Below are positions 38,630-50,042 of a stretch of DNA of 64,000 nucleotides, one piece after another (the stretch's first letter is position 1; every line of letters begins with the position of its first letter). A program made the position numbers and the translations under genes. This DNA is from Prochlorococcus sp. MIT 1300 (GTDB lineage Bacteria; Cyanobacteriota; Cyanobacteriia; PCC-6307; Cyanobiaceae): positions 620,001-684,000 of the forward strand of contig NZ_CP139302.1 in NCBI RefSeq assembly GCF_034092375.1. Reading direction: 5' to 3'. The notes beneath the pieces are model-generated. The model was given only the letters and a program-made list of their open reading frames with translations, did not search any database and had not been told where the DNA came from.

Positions 38630-39421
38630 ATGCTCCCAGCGGAATTGATTCGGTTTAAACAAACCGGACGATCAATAACTGTTTTAACTGCATGGGACAG
38701 CATCACATCCTCCATGGTTGAAGCGGCTGGGGCTGATGTTGTTCTAGTAGGTGATTCGTTAGCAATGGTTGTGCTTGGACATGCAACGACCTTGCCTGTC
38801 ACATTGGAGCAGATGTTGCACCATGCTCAAGCCGTTGGCAGAGGATTTGCTCGGCCATTGAGTAACCAACCCTTGGTTGTTTGCGATCTCCCTTTTCTGA
38901 GTTATCACTGTGGGGAAGATGAAGCTGTTGCGGCAGCAGGCAGTCTTCTAAAAAACTCCTGCGCATCAGCAGTAAAACTCGAAGGGGCTGAATCAGAAGT
39001 CCTCAAAGTTATTCAAAGACTTGTCCGTACTGGAATTCCTGTAATGGGGCATTTAGGGCTAACCCCTCAAGCAGTGCATCAACTCGGATATCGCCGGCAA
39101 GCTGAAGATCAATTAAGCCAAGACAAGATCTTTAGACAAGCTTTAGAGCTTGAACAATCAGGTTGCTTTGCAATAGTCCTTGAACATGTACCTGGAGAGC
39201 TTGCTAGCCGTCTTAGGTCTGAATTAAAAGTCCCTTTAATAGGAATTGGTGCAGGAACAGACTGCGATGGTCAAGTAAGAGTAACTGCTGATCTATTAGG
39301 ACTAAGCGAAAAACAGCCTCCTTTTAGTCCTTCATTAATTTCAGGAAGAGAACTATGTATTAATGCTCTGCAAAAATGGGTAAATGAACAACAGAAGCAG
39401 GCAAAGAATCCCACCAAATAA
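38630..39421 (+). CDS. panB: PanB, 3-methyl-2-oxobutanoate hydroxymethyltransferase
   Basis: A 263-residue enzyme of pantothenate synthesis that adds a hydroxymethyl group from methylene-tetrahydrofolate to ketoisovalerate. Motifs are [74 protein letters not shown] and [14 protein letters not shown]. The last 62 bases overlap the convergent hemW-like gene. Confidence 0.97.
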   Translation: MLPAELIRFKQTGRSITVLTAWDSITSSMVEAAGADVVLVGDSLAMVVLGHATTLPVTLEQMLHHAQAVGRGFARPLSNQPLVVCDLPFLSYHCGEDEAVAAAGSLLKNSCASAVKLEGAESEVLKVIQRLVRTGIPVMGHLGLTPQAVHQLGYRRQAEDQLSQDKIFRQALELEQSGCFAIVLEHVPGELASRLRSELKVPLIGIGAGTDCDGQVRVTADLLGLSEKQPPFSPSLISGRELCINALQKWVNEQQKQAKNPTK

Positions 39422-40634
39422 CAATCTCTACCAATACCTGATTACTAAATGTCATACCTTCTGGCTCAGTTAATTGATATCTTTTTCCACTCCTTCTCAA
39501 CCAACCCCTTTCGATTGCCTTCTGCCACCGTTTTTCAAGCAATGGCAAATAGGTAGAGGACTGCTTACTATTCCACCCATAGTTTTGTGCCAAAAGTTCT
39601 AAATTAATACCTTCACTTCGACGTAAGCCAACTATTAATTGATCATCAAGTGGAATAGGTTTTGCATTCTCTGCAAGCAAGGACAGTTCAGGACCATATT
39701 TTTGTTGGTCGTTAATCCAGTTGTTATATCCATCTCTTGTTCTAGGTCTAGAAAATCTATAACCCCAAGGTGAACTAGTAGCGCCTTGCCCAAACCCCCA
39801 CCATCCACTTCCTGCCCAATAAACTCTGTTGTGACGAGACCTATGACCTGGTAGTGCAAAATTAGAAATCTCATAACGATTAAAACCTGCTTTGCCAAGC
39901 AAAAGGCTAGTTAATTCAATATTCTGCCTAGACAAGTTCTCATTAGGCAATTCCAACTCACCCCTTCTTTGCAGCCAAGAGAAAACTGTTCCTGGTTCAA
40001 TAGATAGGTCATAAATGGAAAGATGAGGAGCATTAGTTGCAATTGCTTCGTTTAATTGTAACTTCCAATCTTGCAAATCTTGTCCGGGAAGATTTTGTAT
40101 TAGATCCAAGCTCCAAGAAGAAAGTTCGCCTTTCTGATGAGCTTTGTGCAACCATTCTGCAGCTTGAATCAAATCTTGTCTTTGATGCTTTCTTCCAATT
40201 CGCTTTAAAACATTATCATCAAAACTCTGGCCTCCAAGGCTGACTCTATTGACCCCTACATCTAGAAACGACTCTAAATCATTTAAGTCAAAAGTAGCTG
40301 GATCCATCTCTAGGGTGATCTCTGCCCCACCTTGCAAACCAAAATGTTTCTTAAGATGAACCAATAAGCCACTAATTTGAACCGGAGTCAATAAAGATGG
40401 GGTCCCACCTCCGATATATACAGTTGCTAAAGGAGGGCCAATTGGTGACAACTCAATTTCCTTATGCAAGTGTTCTAAGTAAGTCTTAATTGATTGACTA
40501 CCAGGCCCTTCACCGCCTCGAGCAAGGTCCCCCAAAGGAACAACTGCAAAATCACAGTAAAAACAACGGCGATGGCAAAAGGGAATATGCAAATAAGCAC
40601 TTCGCGGAGGGAACATGAATTCGCCAGTTCTCAT
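39360..40634 (-). CDS. hemW: HemW-like radical SAM protein
   Basis: A 424-residue protein with the radical SAM motif [17 protein letters not shown] (CxxxCxxC), then [39 protein letters not shown] and [20 protein letters not shown]. It lacks the extra N-terminal residues of true HemN and fits HemW, a heme chaperone, better than coproporphyrinogen dehydrogenase. Many older annotations say HemN. A second ATG at 40616 is an alternative start. Confidence 0.9.
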   Translation of the reverse strand: MRTGEFMFPPRSAYLHIPFCHRRCFYCDFAVVPLGDLARGGEGPGSQSIKTYLEHLHKEIELSPIGPPLATVYIGGGTPSLLTPVQISGLLVHLKKHFGLQGGAEITLEMDPATFDLNDLESFLDVGVNRVSLGGQSFDDNVLKRIGRKHQRQDLIQAAEWLHKAHQKGELSSWSLDLIQNLPGQDLQDWKLQLNEAIATNAPHLSIYDLSIEPGTVFSWLQRRGELELPNENLSRQNIELTSLLLGKAGFNRYEISNFALPGHRSRHNRVYWAGSGWWGFGQGATSSPWGYRFSRPRTRDGYNNWINDQQKYGPELSLLAENAKPIPLDDQLIVGLRRSEGINLELLAQNYGWNSKQSSTYLPLLEKRWQKAIERGWLRRSGKRYQLTEPEGMTFSNQVLVEIVIWWDSLPASVVHLPIFAEH

Positions 40635-40731
40635 CTTTCAATCCGCCAAGGTGCGGGCATCTGCCTGGGCAAAATCTTGAGAATGAAACATTCTGCCTAG
40701 ACATGACAAGAGGAATCTCTATTTTGAAGCC

Positions 40732-41823
40732 ATGGTGAATCCTCTGATATTGATTCTATTTCTTATCTCAGGAGTGGCTGCTGGTTGGCTTGGGGTGGAT
40801 TTACTGCCAACAAGAATGCTCGAACAAGTGTCAAATATAAGTGGGTTAAGGAAAGTATTGGCAGGTTTTGGGGGCTTTTTTGGGGTATTAGGCGGTTTTT
40901 TCTTTCAAATTCTCCGCCAAAGGTTGCTGGCAAAAATACGAAATGTTCCTACTGACCTATTGGTTAGTAGGGCAATTGGACTCATCCTTGGATTACTTGT
41001 CGCCAACCTTCTTTTAGCCCCAATCCTCCTTCTACCACTACCTCCTGAGATGGTTTTCGTAAAACCTCTAGCTGCTATTACAAGTAATTTGCTCTTTGGA
41101 GTTCTTGGATACAATCTTGCCGATATTCATGGGAGGACTTTATTACGCTTGTTCAACCCAAATAGTACAGAAGCTATTTTAATCTCAGAAGGAATACTTA
41201 CTCCTGCAAGCGCAAAGATACTCGATACAAGTGTAATAATTGATGGGCGAATTAAGGGTTTACTTGAATGTGATTTAATAGAGGGAAAGGTTATCATAGC
41301 TCAAACGGTTATAGATGAAATGCAACAATTAGCAGATTCCAATAATAATGAAAAAAGAGCAAAAGGCCGCCGAGGCCTTAAGCTACTTACTAGCCTAAGA
41401 GAGACGTATGGGAGGAGATTAGTTATAAATAGCACAAAATATGAAGGAGCTGGAACGGATGAAAGGCTCCTCAAACTAACATCTGATACTGGTGGAATAC
41501 TTATAACCGCTGATTACAATTTGGCACAAGTTGCAAAAGTAAAAGACCTAAAAGTAATGAACCTAAGTGAGTTGGTAATTGCATTGAGGCCTGAAGTGCA
41601 CCCAGGTCAACAAATCAATCTAAAGATCGTTCGTGAAGGCAAGGAAGACAGCCAAGGGATTGGATATTTGGATGATGGCACCATGGTGGTCGTAGATGGT
41701 GCAAGAAGTGCCATTGGCCAGCGACTTCAAATAATCGTCACTGGGGCCCTCCAAACACCTACTGGCCGAATGATCTTTGGTAAAGCTGAAAAAGGTCAAA
41801 CTCCACAAATATCAAACAACTAA
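40732..41823 (+). CDS. Membrane PIN-TRAM domain protein (YacL type)
   Basis: A 363-residue protein. About four N-terminal membrane segments (VNPLILILFLISGVAAGWLG, VLAGFGGFFGVLGGFFFQIL, LGLLVANLLLAPILLLPLP, and one more) are followed by a PIN nuclease domain (AKILDTSVIIDGRIKGLLEC, QTVIDEMQQLADSNNNEKRA, TADYNLAQVAKVKDLKVMNL) with the acidic residues in place, and then a TRAM domain (GQGIGYLDDGTMVVVDGARS-like, here starting SQGIGYLDDG). It is probably an RNA-related membrane nuclease. The family is broadly conserved and its target is unknown. Confidence 0.9.
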   Translation: MVNPLILILFLISGVAAGWLGVDLLPTRMLEQVSNISGLRKVLAGFGGFFGVLGGFFFQILRQRLLAKIRNVPTDLLVSRAIGLILGLLVANLLLAPILLLPLPPEMVFVKPLAAITSNLLFGVLGYNLADIHGRTLLRLFNPNSTEAILISEGILTPASAKILDTSVIIDGRIKGLLECDLIEGKVIIAQTVIDEMQQLADSNNNEKRAKGRRGLKLLTSLRETYGRRLVINSTKYEGAGTDERLLKLTSDTGGILITADYNLAQVAKVKDLKVMNLSELVIALRPEVHPGQQINLKIVREGKEDSQGIGYLDDGTMVVVDGARSAIGQRLQIIVTGALQTPTGRMIFGKAEKGQTPQISNN

Positions 41824-41883
41824 AACCAGCAGCCACCTCCAAGCACTCGCTAGGCTCAAATTCTTAAAAGTTTTTCCTTTTAT

Positions 41884-42555
41884 ATGACGGTTTCCGCTCC
41901 TTATTACGGGGATTCAGCCGTAATGCGCACACCCCCACCTGATTTACCCTCGCTTCTGCTTAAAGAGAGGATCGTTTACTTAGGGCTTCCTCTGTTCTCA
42001 GATGATGATGCCAAACGACAACTGGGAATGGATGTCACCGAATTAATAATCGCTCAACTCCTGTATCTAGAATTCGACAATGCAGAAAAGCCTATTTATT
42101 TCTATATAAACTCGACTGGGACTAGTTGGTATACCGGCGATGCAGTCGGGTTTGAGACTGAGGCCTTCGCTATCTGTGACACTCTGAGCTATGTAAAACC
42201 CCCTGTACACACCATTTGCATTGGTCAGGCAATGGGAACAGCAGCTGTAATTCTTTCAGCAGGAACGAAAGGTCAGAGAGCAGCTCTTCCGCACTCTTCA
42301 ATAGTGCTTCATCAGCCTAGGAGTGGAGCCAGAGGGCAAGCAACAGACATTCAAATTCGGGCCCAGGAAGTGATTCATAACAAACAGGCCATGCTCGAAA
42401 TTCTTTCAAAAAACACTGGCCGTAGTGTTGAGCAATTGTCTAAGGATTCTGACCGAATGAGCTATTTGAGTCCTGAAGAGGCTGTCAGCTATGGGCTAAT
42501 CGATAGGGTCCTCAAATCAAGGAAAGACTTACCAAGCTCAATTACTCCTAGTTGA
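41884..42555 (+). CDS. clpR: ClpR, non-catalytic ClpP-family subunit
   Basis: A 223-residue ClpP paralogue. The catalytic-serine box reads CIGQAMGTAAVILSAG where active ClpP has GLAASMGA, so the serine is missing, while the histidine box LPHSSIVLHQPRSG is kept. An insertion containing STGTSWYTGDAVGFETEA is typical of cyanobacterial ClpR. It assembles with ClpP3 in a mixed ring. clpP3 follows 61 bases downstream. Confidence 0.95.
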   Translation: MTVSAPYYGDSAVMRTPPPDLPSLLLKERIVYLGLPLFSDDDAKRQLGMDVTELIIAQLLYLEFDNAEKPIYFYINSTGTSWYTGDAVGFETEAFAICDTLSYVKPPVHTICIGQAMGTAAVILSAGTKGQRAALPHSSIVLHQPRSGARGQATDIQIRAQEVIHNKQAMLEILSKNTGRSVEQLSKDSDRMSYLSPEEAVSYGLIDRVLKSRKDLPSSITPS

Positions 42556-42616
42556 TTATCAAACCTAAATTATCTAAAAACACTTTCTTAATTAACCATT
42601 CTTCTCCTTTTTCATC

Positions 42617-43219
42617 ATGCCAATTGGTACACCAAGTGTTCCCTATCGCCTGCCAGGCAGCCAAATAGAGAGATGGGTAGATATATACACAAGACTTGGC
42701 GCAGAACGAATTCTTTTCCTTGGGCAAGAAGTTAACGATGGGGTTGCAAATAGTCTGGTTGCACAGATGCTCTATCTCGACTCAGAAGACAGCAGCAAGC
42801 CTATTTATCTTTACATCAACTCTCCAGGTGGATCTGTAACAGCCGGCTTAGCCATTTATGACACCATGCAATACGTCAAAAGTGATGTGGTAACAATTTG
42901 CGTGGGACTTGCCGCTTCAATGGGTGCATTTCTTCTTACTGCTGGCACCAAAGGTAAGCGGCTTGCATTGCCACATAGCAGAATCATGATCCACCAACCA
43001 CTAGGTGGAACTTCACAACGACAAGCTAGCGATATAGAAATTGAAGCAAAGGAAATCTTGAGGATCAAAGAAATGTTGAACCGGTCAATGGCTGAAATGA
43101 CAGGCCAAACCTATGAAAAAATTGATAAGGATACAGATCGAGACTACTTTCTAAGTGCAGATGAAGCTAAGGAATACGGATTAATCGATAGGGTTATTGC
43201 CCATCCCAATGAAGCCTGA
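42617..43219 (+). CDS. clpP3: ClpP3, ATP-dependent protease proteolytic subunit
   Basis: A 200-residue serine peptidase. The serine is in [20 protein letters not shown], histidine in [20 protein letters not shown], and aspartate near [40 protein letters not shown] is the oligomer-handle strand. It is the active partner of ClpR in the cyanobacterial ClpP3/R core. Confidence 0.96.
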   Translation: MPIGTPSVPYRLPGSQIERWVDIYTRLGAERILFLGQEVNDGVANSLVAQMLYLDSEDSSKPIYLYINSPGGSVTAGLAIYDTMQYVKSDVVTICVGLAASMGAFLLTAGTKGKRLALPHSRIMIHQPLGGTSQRQASDIEIEAKEILRIKEMLNRSMAEMTGQTYEKIDKDTDRDYFLSADEAKEYGLIDRVIAHPNEA

Positions 43220-43374
43220 ACAAAAAATTGCTCATTGGCTCAAAAAGGCAACATTCTCAACTAGTCAAAAACTTGATCTTTTTAAAAAAGAGTTTCAATT
43301 AATTCGAACATAGACACTTAAATCCGTTCAATTCTTGTGTTCGTTGCAATGAGCTGAGCGCCCTGCTTGCTTAA

Positions 43375-45425
<2,051 letters not shown>

Positions 45426-45426
45426 G

Positions 45427-46164
45427 TTAATAAGCACCTCGATCCATTGGGAAAAGAAGCACACCAAAAGTCCTCATAATTATTGCAAGATCTAAAAAGA
45501 ATGTTCGCCGTCTTGCGTAAGCCAAATCAAGCTTTACCCTCCTTGCATAGCTCAAGTTATTCCTTCCACTTACTTGCCACAGCCCTGTGAGGCCTGGCCT
45601 TACTGAAGCAATCTCATCCATAAATTCTCCAAAGCGCTGAAGCTCTTTATCTACAATTGGCCTAGGACCAACAATACTCATTTCACCCTTTACAACATTT
45701 ATAAACTGCGGAAGTTCGTCAAGGCTTGAGCGGCGCAAGAAATTACCAAGAGTAGTTATTCTTGGATCCTTTCGTAATTTAAAATCTCTTTCAAACTCTG
45801 CTTTCATAGAGGGTGAACTTTCTAGGACACTAGACAAGACATCGTCGGCATCAACATGCATAGTGCGAAATTTTATGCAGCCAAATCTCTTATAATCTCT
45901 TCCTACTCTCCGTTGAATATAGAATATTGGGCCAGGGGAACTAATCTTTATTAAGACAGCTAAAAGCACAAATATTGGGGAGCCTAATGTCAACACTAAT
46001 ACAGAAAATATAACATCACCAACTCTCTTCAATGATCTTCCAATTTTACTTTGCTGATTTATAAGTGTATTGGCAGGATATGGAGATGGAGAAGATGAAA
46101 GCTCATCAAGTTGTCTTTGTGAAGCGACTCTTCTAAAAATCATTTTTTCTTTATTCAAAACCAA
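45427..46164 (-). CDS. Bacterial sugar transferase (WbaP/exopolysaccharide type)
   Basis: A 245-residue protein that transfers a sugar phosphate to undecaprenyl phosphate, starting a polysaccharide repeat. One membrane helix (VGDVIFSVLVLTLGSPIF, preceded by KR) precedes the catalytic domain: PGPIFYIQRRVGRDYKRFGC, KFRTMHVDADDVL, RRSSLDELPQFINVVKGEMS and IVGPRPIVDKEL. It lacks the long N-terminal membrane part of WbaP. It is 50 bases downstream of a glycosyltransferase on the same strand. Confidence 0.92.
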   Translation of the reverse strand: MVLNKEKMIFRRVASQRQLDELSSSPSPYPANTLINQQSKIGRSLKRVGDVIFSVLVLTLGSPIFVLLAVLIKISSPGPIFYIQRRVGRDYKRFGCIKFRTMHVDADDVLSSVLESSPSMKAEFERDFKLRKDPRITTLGNFLRRSSLDELPQFINVVKGEMSIVGPRPIVDKELQRFGEFMDEIASVRPGLTGLWQVSGRNNLSYARRVKLDLAYARRRTFFLDLAIIMRTFGVLLFPMDRGAY

Positions 46165-46214
46165 TACGCCTCAGAGGCAGAGATTGATCACCCTTAGGCA
46201 TATCCCACTAAATA

Positions 46215-47447
46215 TCAAACTTGGAAGCCTAAAAACTTCGCTGGGTCACTCGCCCCAACGTCACAGTCCTTTCTATGCAGTCCCCAAACGCGCCTCAGCT
46301 CAGTTTCCAACCTTGAGGCAAATTGCTCTGGGCGAAATTGCTCAGCCCATAGTCGAGTTGATTCCGATGAAAACTTCTTCCAAAGTCGACTCTCCTCAAA
46401 CCAAGACAAAGCTTGAATAATTGAACCAACAGTTTGATCAGGGAAAAGCACTCCTGTAGGCAGAGCTCCATCAGCAGAAGCACACCTCACCGTATCCAAT
46501 AATCCACCTCTCCCTAAGCCAATAACAGGGGCTCCAGAAGCCATAGCCTCAACGGGAGCTATCCCAAAATCCTCCAGACCCGCATAAACATAAGCTCGAC
46601 AATGCGCCATAAGAGTCTCCACCTCCTGCTCAGGCTGAAAACCAACTAAACGAACAGTCGGTCCAGCAAGTTTTTTCAAATACCCCTCCTCAGGCCCTTG
46701 ACCCACAACCACAAGAGGGAGCTTAAGTCTATTAAAAGCCTCTACCACCAAATCAACTCTCTTATAAGAGACAAGACGAGAAACACATAAATAAAAGTCC
46801 TCTCTAGGTTCATTCCAACAAAAACGCTGAACCTCGACCGGAGGGTGTATGACTTTTGCAGCTCTTCCCCAAAAAGCTGCAATTCGTCGAGCCGTAAAAC
46901 GTGAGTTAGCAATCAAATGATCTACACGCAAGCCACTCAATTGATCCCATTGCCGCAAATTGTGCAATTGCCATCTAATCAAAGGTCCTGCACCCAACCT
47001 TGCCAAATGAGATCGACGCAAATAAGCATGCATTAAGTCCCATGCATAGCGCATAGGAGTATGCACATAACTGACATGAAGGTTTTCAGGTGAAGTTATT
47101 ACACCCTTTGCAACCAAATGGCTACTACTAATTACCAAGGGATAATCAACAAGATCAAGCTGCTCAATAGCAAGAGGAAGCAAAGGGAGGTATTGCTGAA
47201 CATGACTCCTTCCCCAAGGTAGGTTTTGAATTGGAGTAGTAAGAACTGATCTCCCATACAACCAGCTGTCAAGTTGAGTGCTTTGGCCATCTACTAATGA
47301 TGCCAACTGCGTTGAGCAACCTAAATGCAAAAGCAAGGAGTCAATTTCCCTGGTAACCAACTCAGCTCCTCCATGGGATCTGGTACTAAACCAATCATGT
47401 ACAAGAGCAACTTGCTTAGGGAAATCGACTAAGTCCTTATCTGGCAT
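46215..47447 (-). CDS. Glycosyltransferase family 4
   Basis: A 410-residue GT-B enzyme. The N-terminal acceptor domain has VALVHDWFSTRSHGGAELVT and VSYVHTPMRYAWDLMHAYLR. The donor domain has FYLCVSRLVSYKRVDLVVEA, LVGFQPEQEVETLMAHCRAY and VYAGLEDFGIAPVEAMASGA with the E-x7-E retaining motif. It likely adds a sugar to the polysaccharide begun by the neighbouring sugar transferase. It marks the edge of the accessory region. Confidence 0.92.
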   Translation of the reverse strand: MPDKDLVDFPKQVALVHDWFSTRSHGGAELVTREIDSLLLHLGCSTQLASLVDGQSTQLDSWLYGRSVLTTPIQNLPWGRSHVQQYLPLLPLAIEQLDLVDYPLVISSSHLVAKGVITSPENLHVSYVHTPMRYAWDLMHAYLRRSHLARLGAGPLIRWQLHNLRQWDQLSGLRVDHLIANSRFTARRIAAFWGRAAKVIHPPVEVQRFCWNEPREDFYLCVSRLVSYKRVDLVVEAFNRLKLPLVVVGQGPEEGYLKKLAGPTVRLVGFQPEQEVETLMAHCRAYVYAGLEDFGIAPVEAMASGAPVIGLGRGGLLDTVRCASADGALPTGVLFPDQTVGSIIQALSWFEESRLWKKFSSESTRLWAEQFRPEQFASRLETELRRVWGLHRKDCDVGASDPAKFLGFQV

Positions 47448-47483
47448 AACTAGATCGAATAGGAGGGAAAGATAACTACTTCA

Positions 47484-47512
47484 AACGTCTCCTGGAGATT
47501 AGTGCGTTTGAT
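47484..47512. repeat. Two-step hairpin in the divergent gap
   Basis: TCAAACG and CGTTTGA pair outside, and TCTCC and GGAGA pair inside, around single-base and six-base spacers. The hairpin lies between the divergent glycosyltransferase and the 146-aa gene. A terminator is not expected there, so it may be an operator or a 5' leader structure. Confidence 0.35.
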
Positions 47513-47605
47513 CAGAAGAAGAAGCGGGATTGATTAAAATTTTCTACAAATTCGTGCTTTTAGTATTATACAAGTAAAGTTGCATTACAAAATATCGAGT
47601 GTAAA

Positions 47606-48046
47606 GTGAGTTCTTCTGTCCAGTTTAGCGATTTCTACAGAGTTTTAGAAGGGGCAAAAAATGGTGACAATGATCAGTTAAAAAAACTTGATTGGATCCT
47701 TGCTGAATATGAACATGCAACGAATAGCATCAATGCTTACGATGAACTTGGTCAGATATTCTGCCATATTGGAGTAATGAAACTTTATGAATACACGGGA
47801 ATAGATGAGGTTAAAATTATAAGCGAATTCCCAAAAGAAGTCTGGGACTACTTAATACTACGAACGAAAATTGACCTGATAAGTTGCATGAAAGAGGCAA
47901 TGAATAAGCATGCAAAAGAGCATGATTTGCCAAAAAAACTTTGCAATAGTTGGGGAAATAGTATTGAAGAAATTGAATCAAATCTTGAGGACTTGGCTTT
48001 TTATGTGGCTGAAGGTATCGAGCAAATAGTAAAAGAGCCTGCTTAA
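47606..48046 (+). CDS. Hypothetical protein, paralogue A (146 aa)
   Basis: A soluble helical protein, GTG start. It shares an ordered core with the next gene: here DELGQIFCHIGVMKLYEYTG, there EELGKLFCNIGIMELYKYAG, and the ends are also alike (AFYVAEGIEQIV versus AQYVTEGIIRLI). No known domain is recognised. The pair looks like a local duplication with strong divergence. Acidic composition and lack of a signal suggest a cytoplasmic protein. Confidence 0.65.
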   Translation: MSSSVQFSDFYRVLEGAKNGDNDQLKKLDWILAEYEHATNSINAYDELGQIFCHIGVMKLYEYTGIDEVKIISEFPKEVWDYLILRTKIDLISCMKEAMNKHAKEHDLPKKLCNSWGNSIEEIESNLEDLAFYVAEGIEQIVKEPA

Positions 48047-48171
48047 TATCCTTGGCAGAAAATGCTTTAAAGTTAAAGAATTAACAAGAATTCTGATTGC
48101 AAACCGATCTGTTCATGGCTTAATACATCTTCTAGTTAGAATAATGGTCAACTCATAAAGGTCATTAGAAG

Positions 48172-48600
48172 ATGGCAAACGAAATAGAGTTCAGTGAACT
48201 TTTTGGGCTTCTCAATGCAATAGTAGAAGGCGAAGAAAAGCATTTGGAAGCTGAGCAGCTTTTAATTGATTATCGTGAAGGGAAAGGTAGCCACTCAGCA
48301 ATTGAGGAATTAGGGAAATTGTTTTGCAATATTGGAATAATGGAACTATATAAATATGCTGGCTCTAGGGACATTAGGTATATTGCCAACCTAGAAAAAG
48401 AAGAATGGGAAAAGAAAGAGGAGGAGCAAGAGATAAGTCTTCCCTATTTTCTAGCAAATGCAATGATAAGTTACACTAAAGAAAATAAAGTGGTCGATTA
48501 TCTTTCGAAGAAATGGGAAGAAAGGAAAAGGATGGTTGAGAAAAATATAGTAAGTATGGCCCAATATGTAACTGAAGGTATTATACGATTAATAGACTAA
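48172..48600 (+). CDS. Hypothetical protein, paralogue B (142 aa)
   Basis: Paralogue of the preceding gene over its whole length, with the best match in the central FCNIGIMELYKYAGSRDIRY and the C-terminal YVTEGIIRLI. The middle region is rich in Glu and Lys (LEKEEWEKKEEEQEIS). No domain is recognised. It has its own 125-base upstream gap, so it may have its own promoter. It converges on the DUF481 gene. Confidence 0.65.
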   Translation: MANEIEFSELFGLLNAIVEGEEKHLEAEQLLIDYREGKGSHSAIEELGKLFCNIGIMELYKYAGSRDIRYIANLEKEEWEKKEEEQEISLPYFLANAMISYTKENKVVDYLSKKWEERKRMVEKNIVSMAQYVTEGIIRLID

Positions 48601-48649
48601 AGTAGTTTTTTTAATAAGCAACATAGCTTCTGATAGAAATCTATATCAT

Positions 48650-49576
48650 CTAAAATCCCAACCCCATCTGGAGTTTTAAGTTATTATCATGTTTAGGATC
48701 TTTTATTGATTGAAATGAGGAGTTAAAGCTAATAGAAGTATAGAAAGAAGAATCTAAAGAAGGAAAGTAACGGAATTTAGTGGAAAAGTTATTACTAGTA
48801 GAAGAGTATGGAATATGCCCAATAATTAGCTCATCAGAAACTAGAAAGCTCAAATGTTTGTTTATATTCCAGGAAGCATCCGCTGCATAACTAGAGGAAG
48901 TTAAAAAGGTACCACAAGAGCTATAGCTAGAACATTGAGAGCCTCCATCAATTAAATGAACACTAGGTCCTATTGATAAATCAAGAGAAAGATTATCTGA
49001 TTCTATTAGATTATATCCAATGCCTAGAGAAGTTGATATGTCATTAACTCCAACAGTATTAAGCTGATTATATCTATAATCACTAAGAGTATACAAACTA
49101 AGCCCTTTTGCAAAAATACGATCATACCTAAGCTTCAATCCAGCCTTTGCGACCTGTGAGTTTATATCATTTTTTTGTTCTTGAATTTTCTCCCCCATAA
49201 GAGAACTAGAAATAAAGAGTTTCTGGGTTTTTCCTTTATAAGTTGATGATATATCCAGAGCATATCCTAGTGAATTGTTTGGGCCTGTCGAATTGGAATC
49301 TATTCCTAAATCAATATTTGTTTTCCATTTTTTGTTAATTCTTTTTTTTAATATTGATTTAGTATTGACTTTAACTATTCCAAGGAGGGAATGATCTAAT
49401 ACCCTAACTTGTTTAGTACTTTTTGATTTGATCAGCTTTCCTGAAATAATGTCGCCATTTTTCAGCTTGAATTTAACTAGGTCATTTGCCTGTGCGGGAG
49501 TAACTATGTTGAACACACTAAATAGGGTCCCTGAAAGAAGTAGCCTGATAAAATAATTAAATGAATTATTTCTCAT
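48650..49576 (-). CDS. DUF481-family outer-membrane protein
   Basis: A 308-residue protein with a signal peptide (about residues 1-30, LLLSGTLFSVFNIVTPAQA). A small N-terminal domain follows (VKFKLKNGDIISGKLIKSKS, LLGIVKVNTKSI) that is typical of DUF481-type proteins, then a series of alternating beta strands (SLGYALDISSTYKGKTQKLF, SLYTLSDYRYNQLNTVGVND, LSLDLSIGPSVHLIDGG) ending in LQMGLGF, with the terminal phenylalanine expected for beta-barrel insertion. The role is unknown, possibly a small porin or surface factor. Confidence 0.8.
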   Translation of the reverse strand: MRNNSFNYFIRLLLSGTLFSVFNIVTPAQANDLVKFKLKNGDIISGKLIKSKSTKQVRVLDHSLLGIVKVNTKSILKKRINKKWKTNIDLGIDSNSTGPNNSLGYALDISSTYKGKTQKLFISSSLMGEKIQEQKNDINSQVAKAGLKLRYDRIFAKGLSLYTLSDYRYNQLNTVGVNDISTSLGIGYNLIESDNLSLDLSIGPSVHLIDGGSQCSSYSSCGTFLTSSSYAADASWNINKHLSFLVSDELIIGHIPYSSTSNNFSTKFRYFPSLDSSFYTSISFNSSFQSIKDPKHDNNLKLQMGLGF

Positions 49577-49589
49577 AAAAATAGCTGGG

Positions 49590-49610
49590 TATCATGGATC
49601 AACCATGATA
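49590..49610. promoter_or_regulatory. Perfect inverted repeat upstream of the DUF481 gene
   Basis: TATCATGG and CCATGATA form an 8-base perfect inverted repeat with a 5-base spacer, 14 bases upstream of the start codon of the outer-membrane protein. Position and symmetry fit an operator or a 5' leader hairpin. The regulator is unknown. Confidence 0.4.
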
Positions 49611-49730
49611 ACTTTGTTCTCACTAGAGGTCAGTTAAAGAAGTACTTAAAACAATAATTAACGGCAAGCCGTATCCAAGTGGCTTGACATTCCGCCGCCT
49701 TGAGGTAAAATTAGCAATGTTACCTTTAAG

Positions 49731-49973
49731 ATGAGCAAAGTTAAAAGCAAGAAAACTAAAAACTGCAATAAGAGAAAGAAGATTGCCTGGCTAGCTTATA
49801 GCTTCACAGGAATTGGTTTAAGAGCATTAACAACTCTATCATTAATAATTATCGCTTCAAGCCTTTTGAAGGTGGCAAAGAATGCTGTTCAACATTCTGA
49901 TTGTGTAGCAGATATGTCGTCACAAGTAGGAAACCGTTCAGATGCTTTGAGATACTGTAATGGAGGAAACTAG
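49731..49973 (+). CDS. Small single-helix membrane protein (80 aa)
   Basis: A strongly basic N-terminus (SKVKSKKTKNCNKRKK) leads into one hydrophobic helix (LTTLSLIIIASSLLKVA), then a short outside segment with two cysteines (HSDCVADMSSQVGNRSDALR, ending YCNGGN). The two cysteines and the final Gly-Gly motif look deliberate. No named family is assigned. It precedes a TPR gene by 69 bases. Confidence 0.6.
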   Translation: MSKVKSKKTKNCNKRKKIAWLAYSFTGIGLRALTTLSLIIIASSLLKVAKNAVQHSDCVADMSSQVGNRSDALRYCNGGN

Positions 49974-50042
49974 CTCAATTAGAAATTCATAGCAGATATG
50001 AAATAGGGTCGAACTCATTCAAAATCATCGATCAAAAAGCTA

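Noticed and set aside
46070-46420. 116-codon plus-strand frame at the sugar transferase / glycosyltransferase junction
   Set aside because: It lies opposite two clear genes, lacks domain features and reads through their antisense strand.
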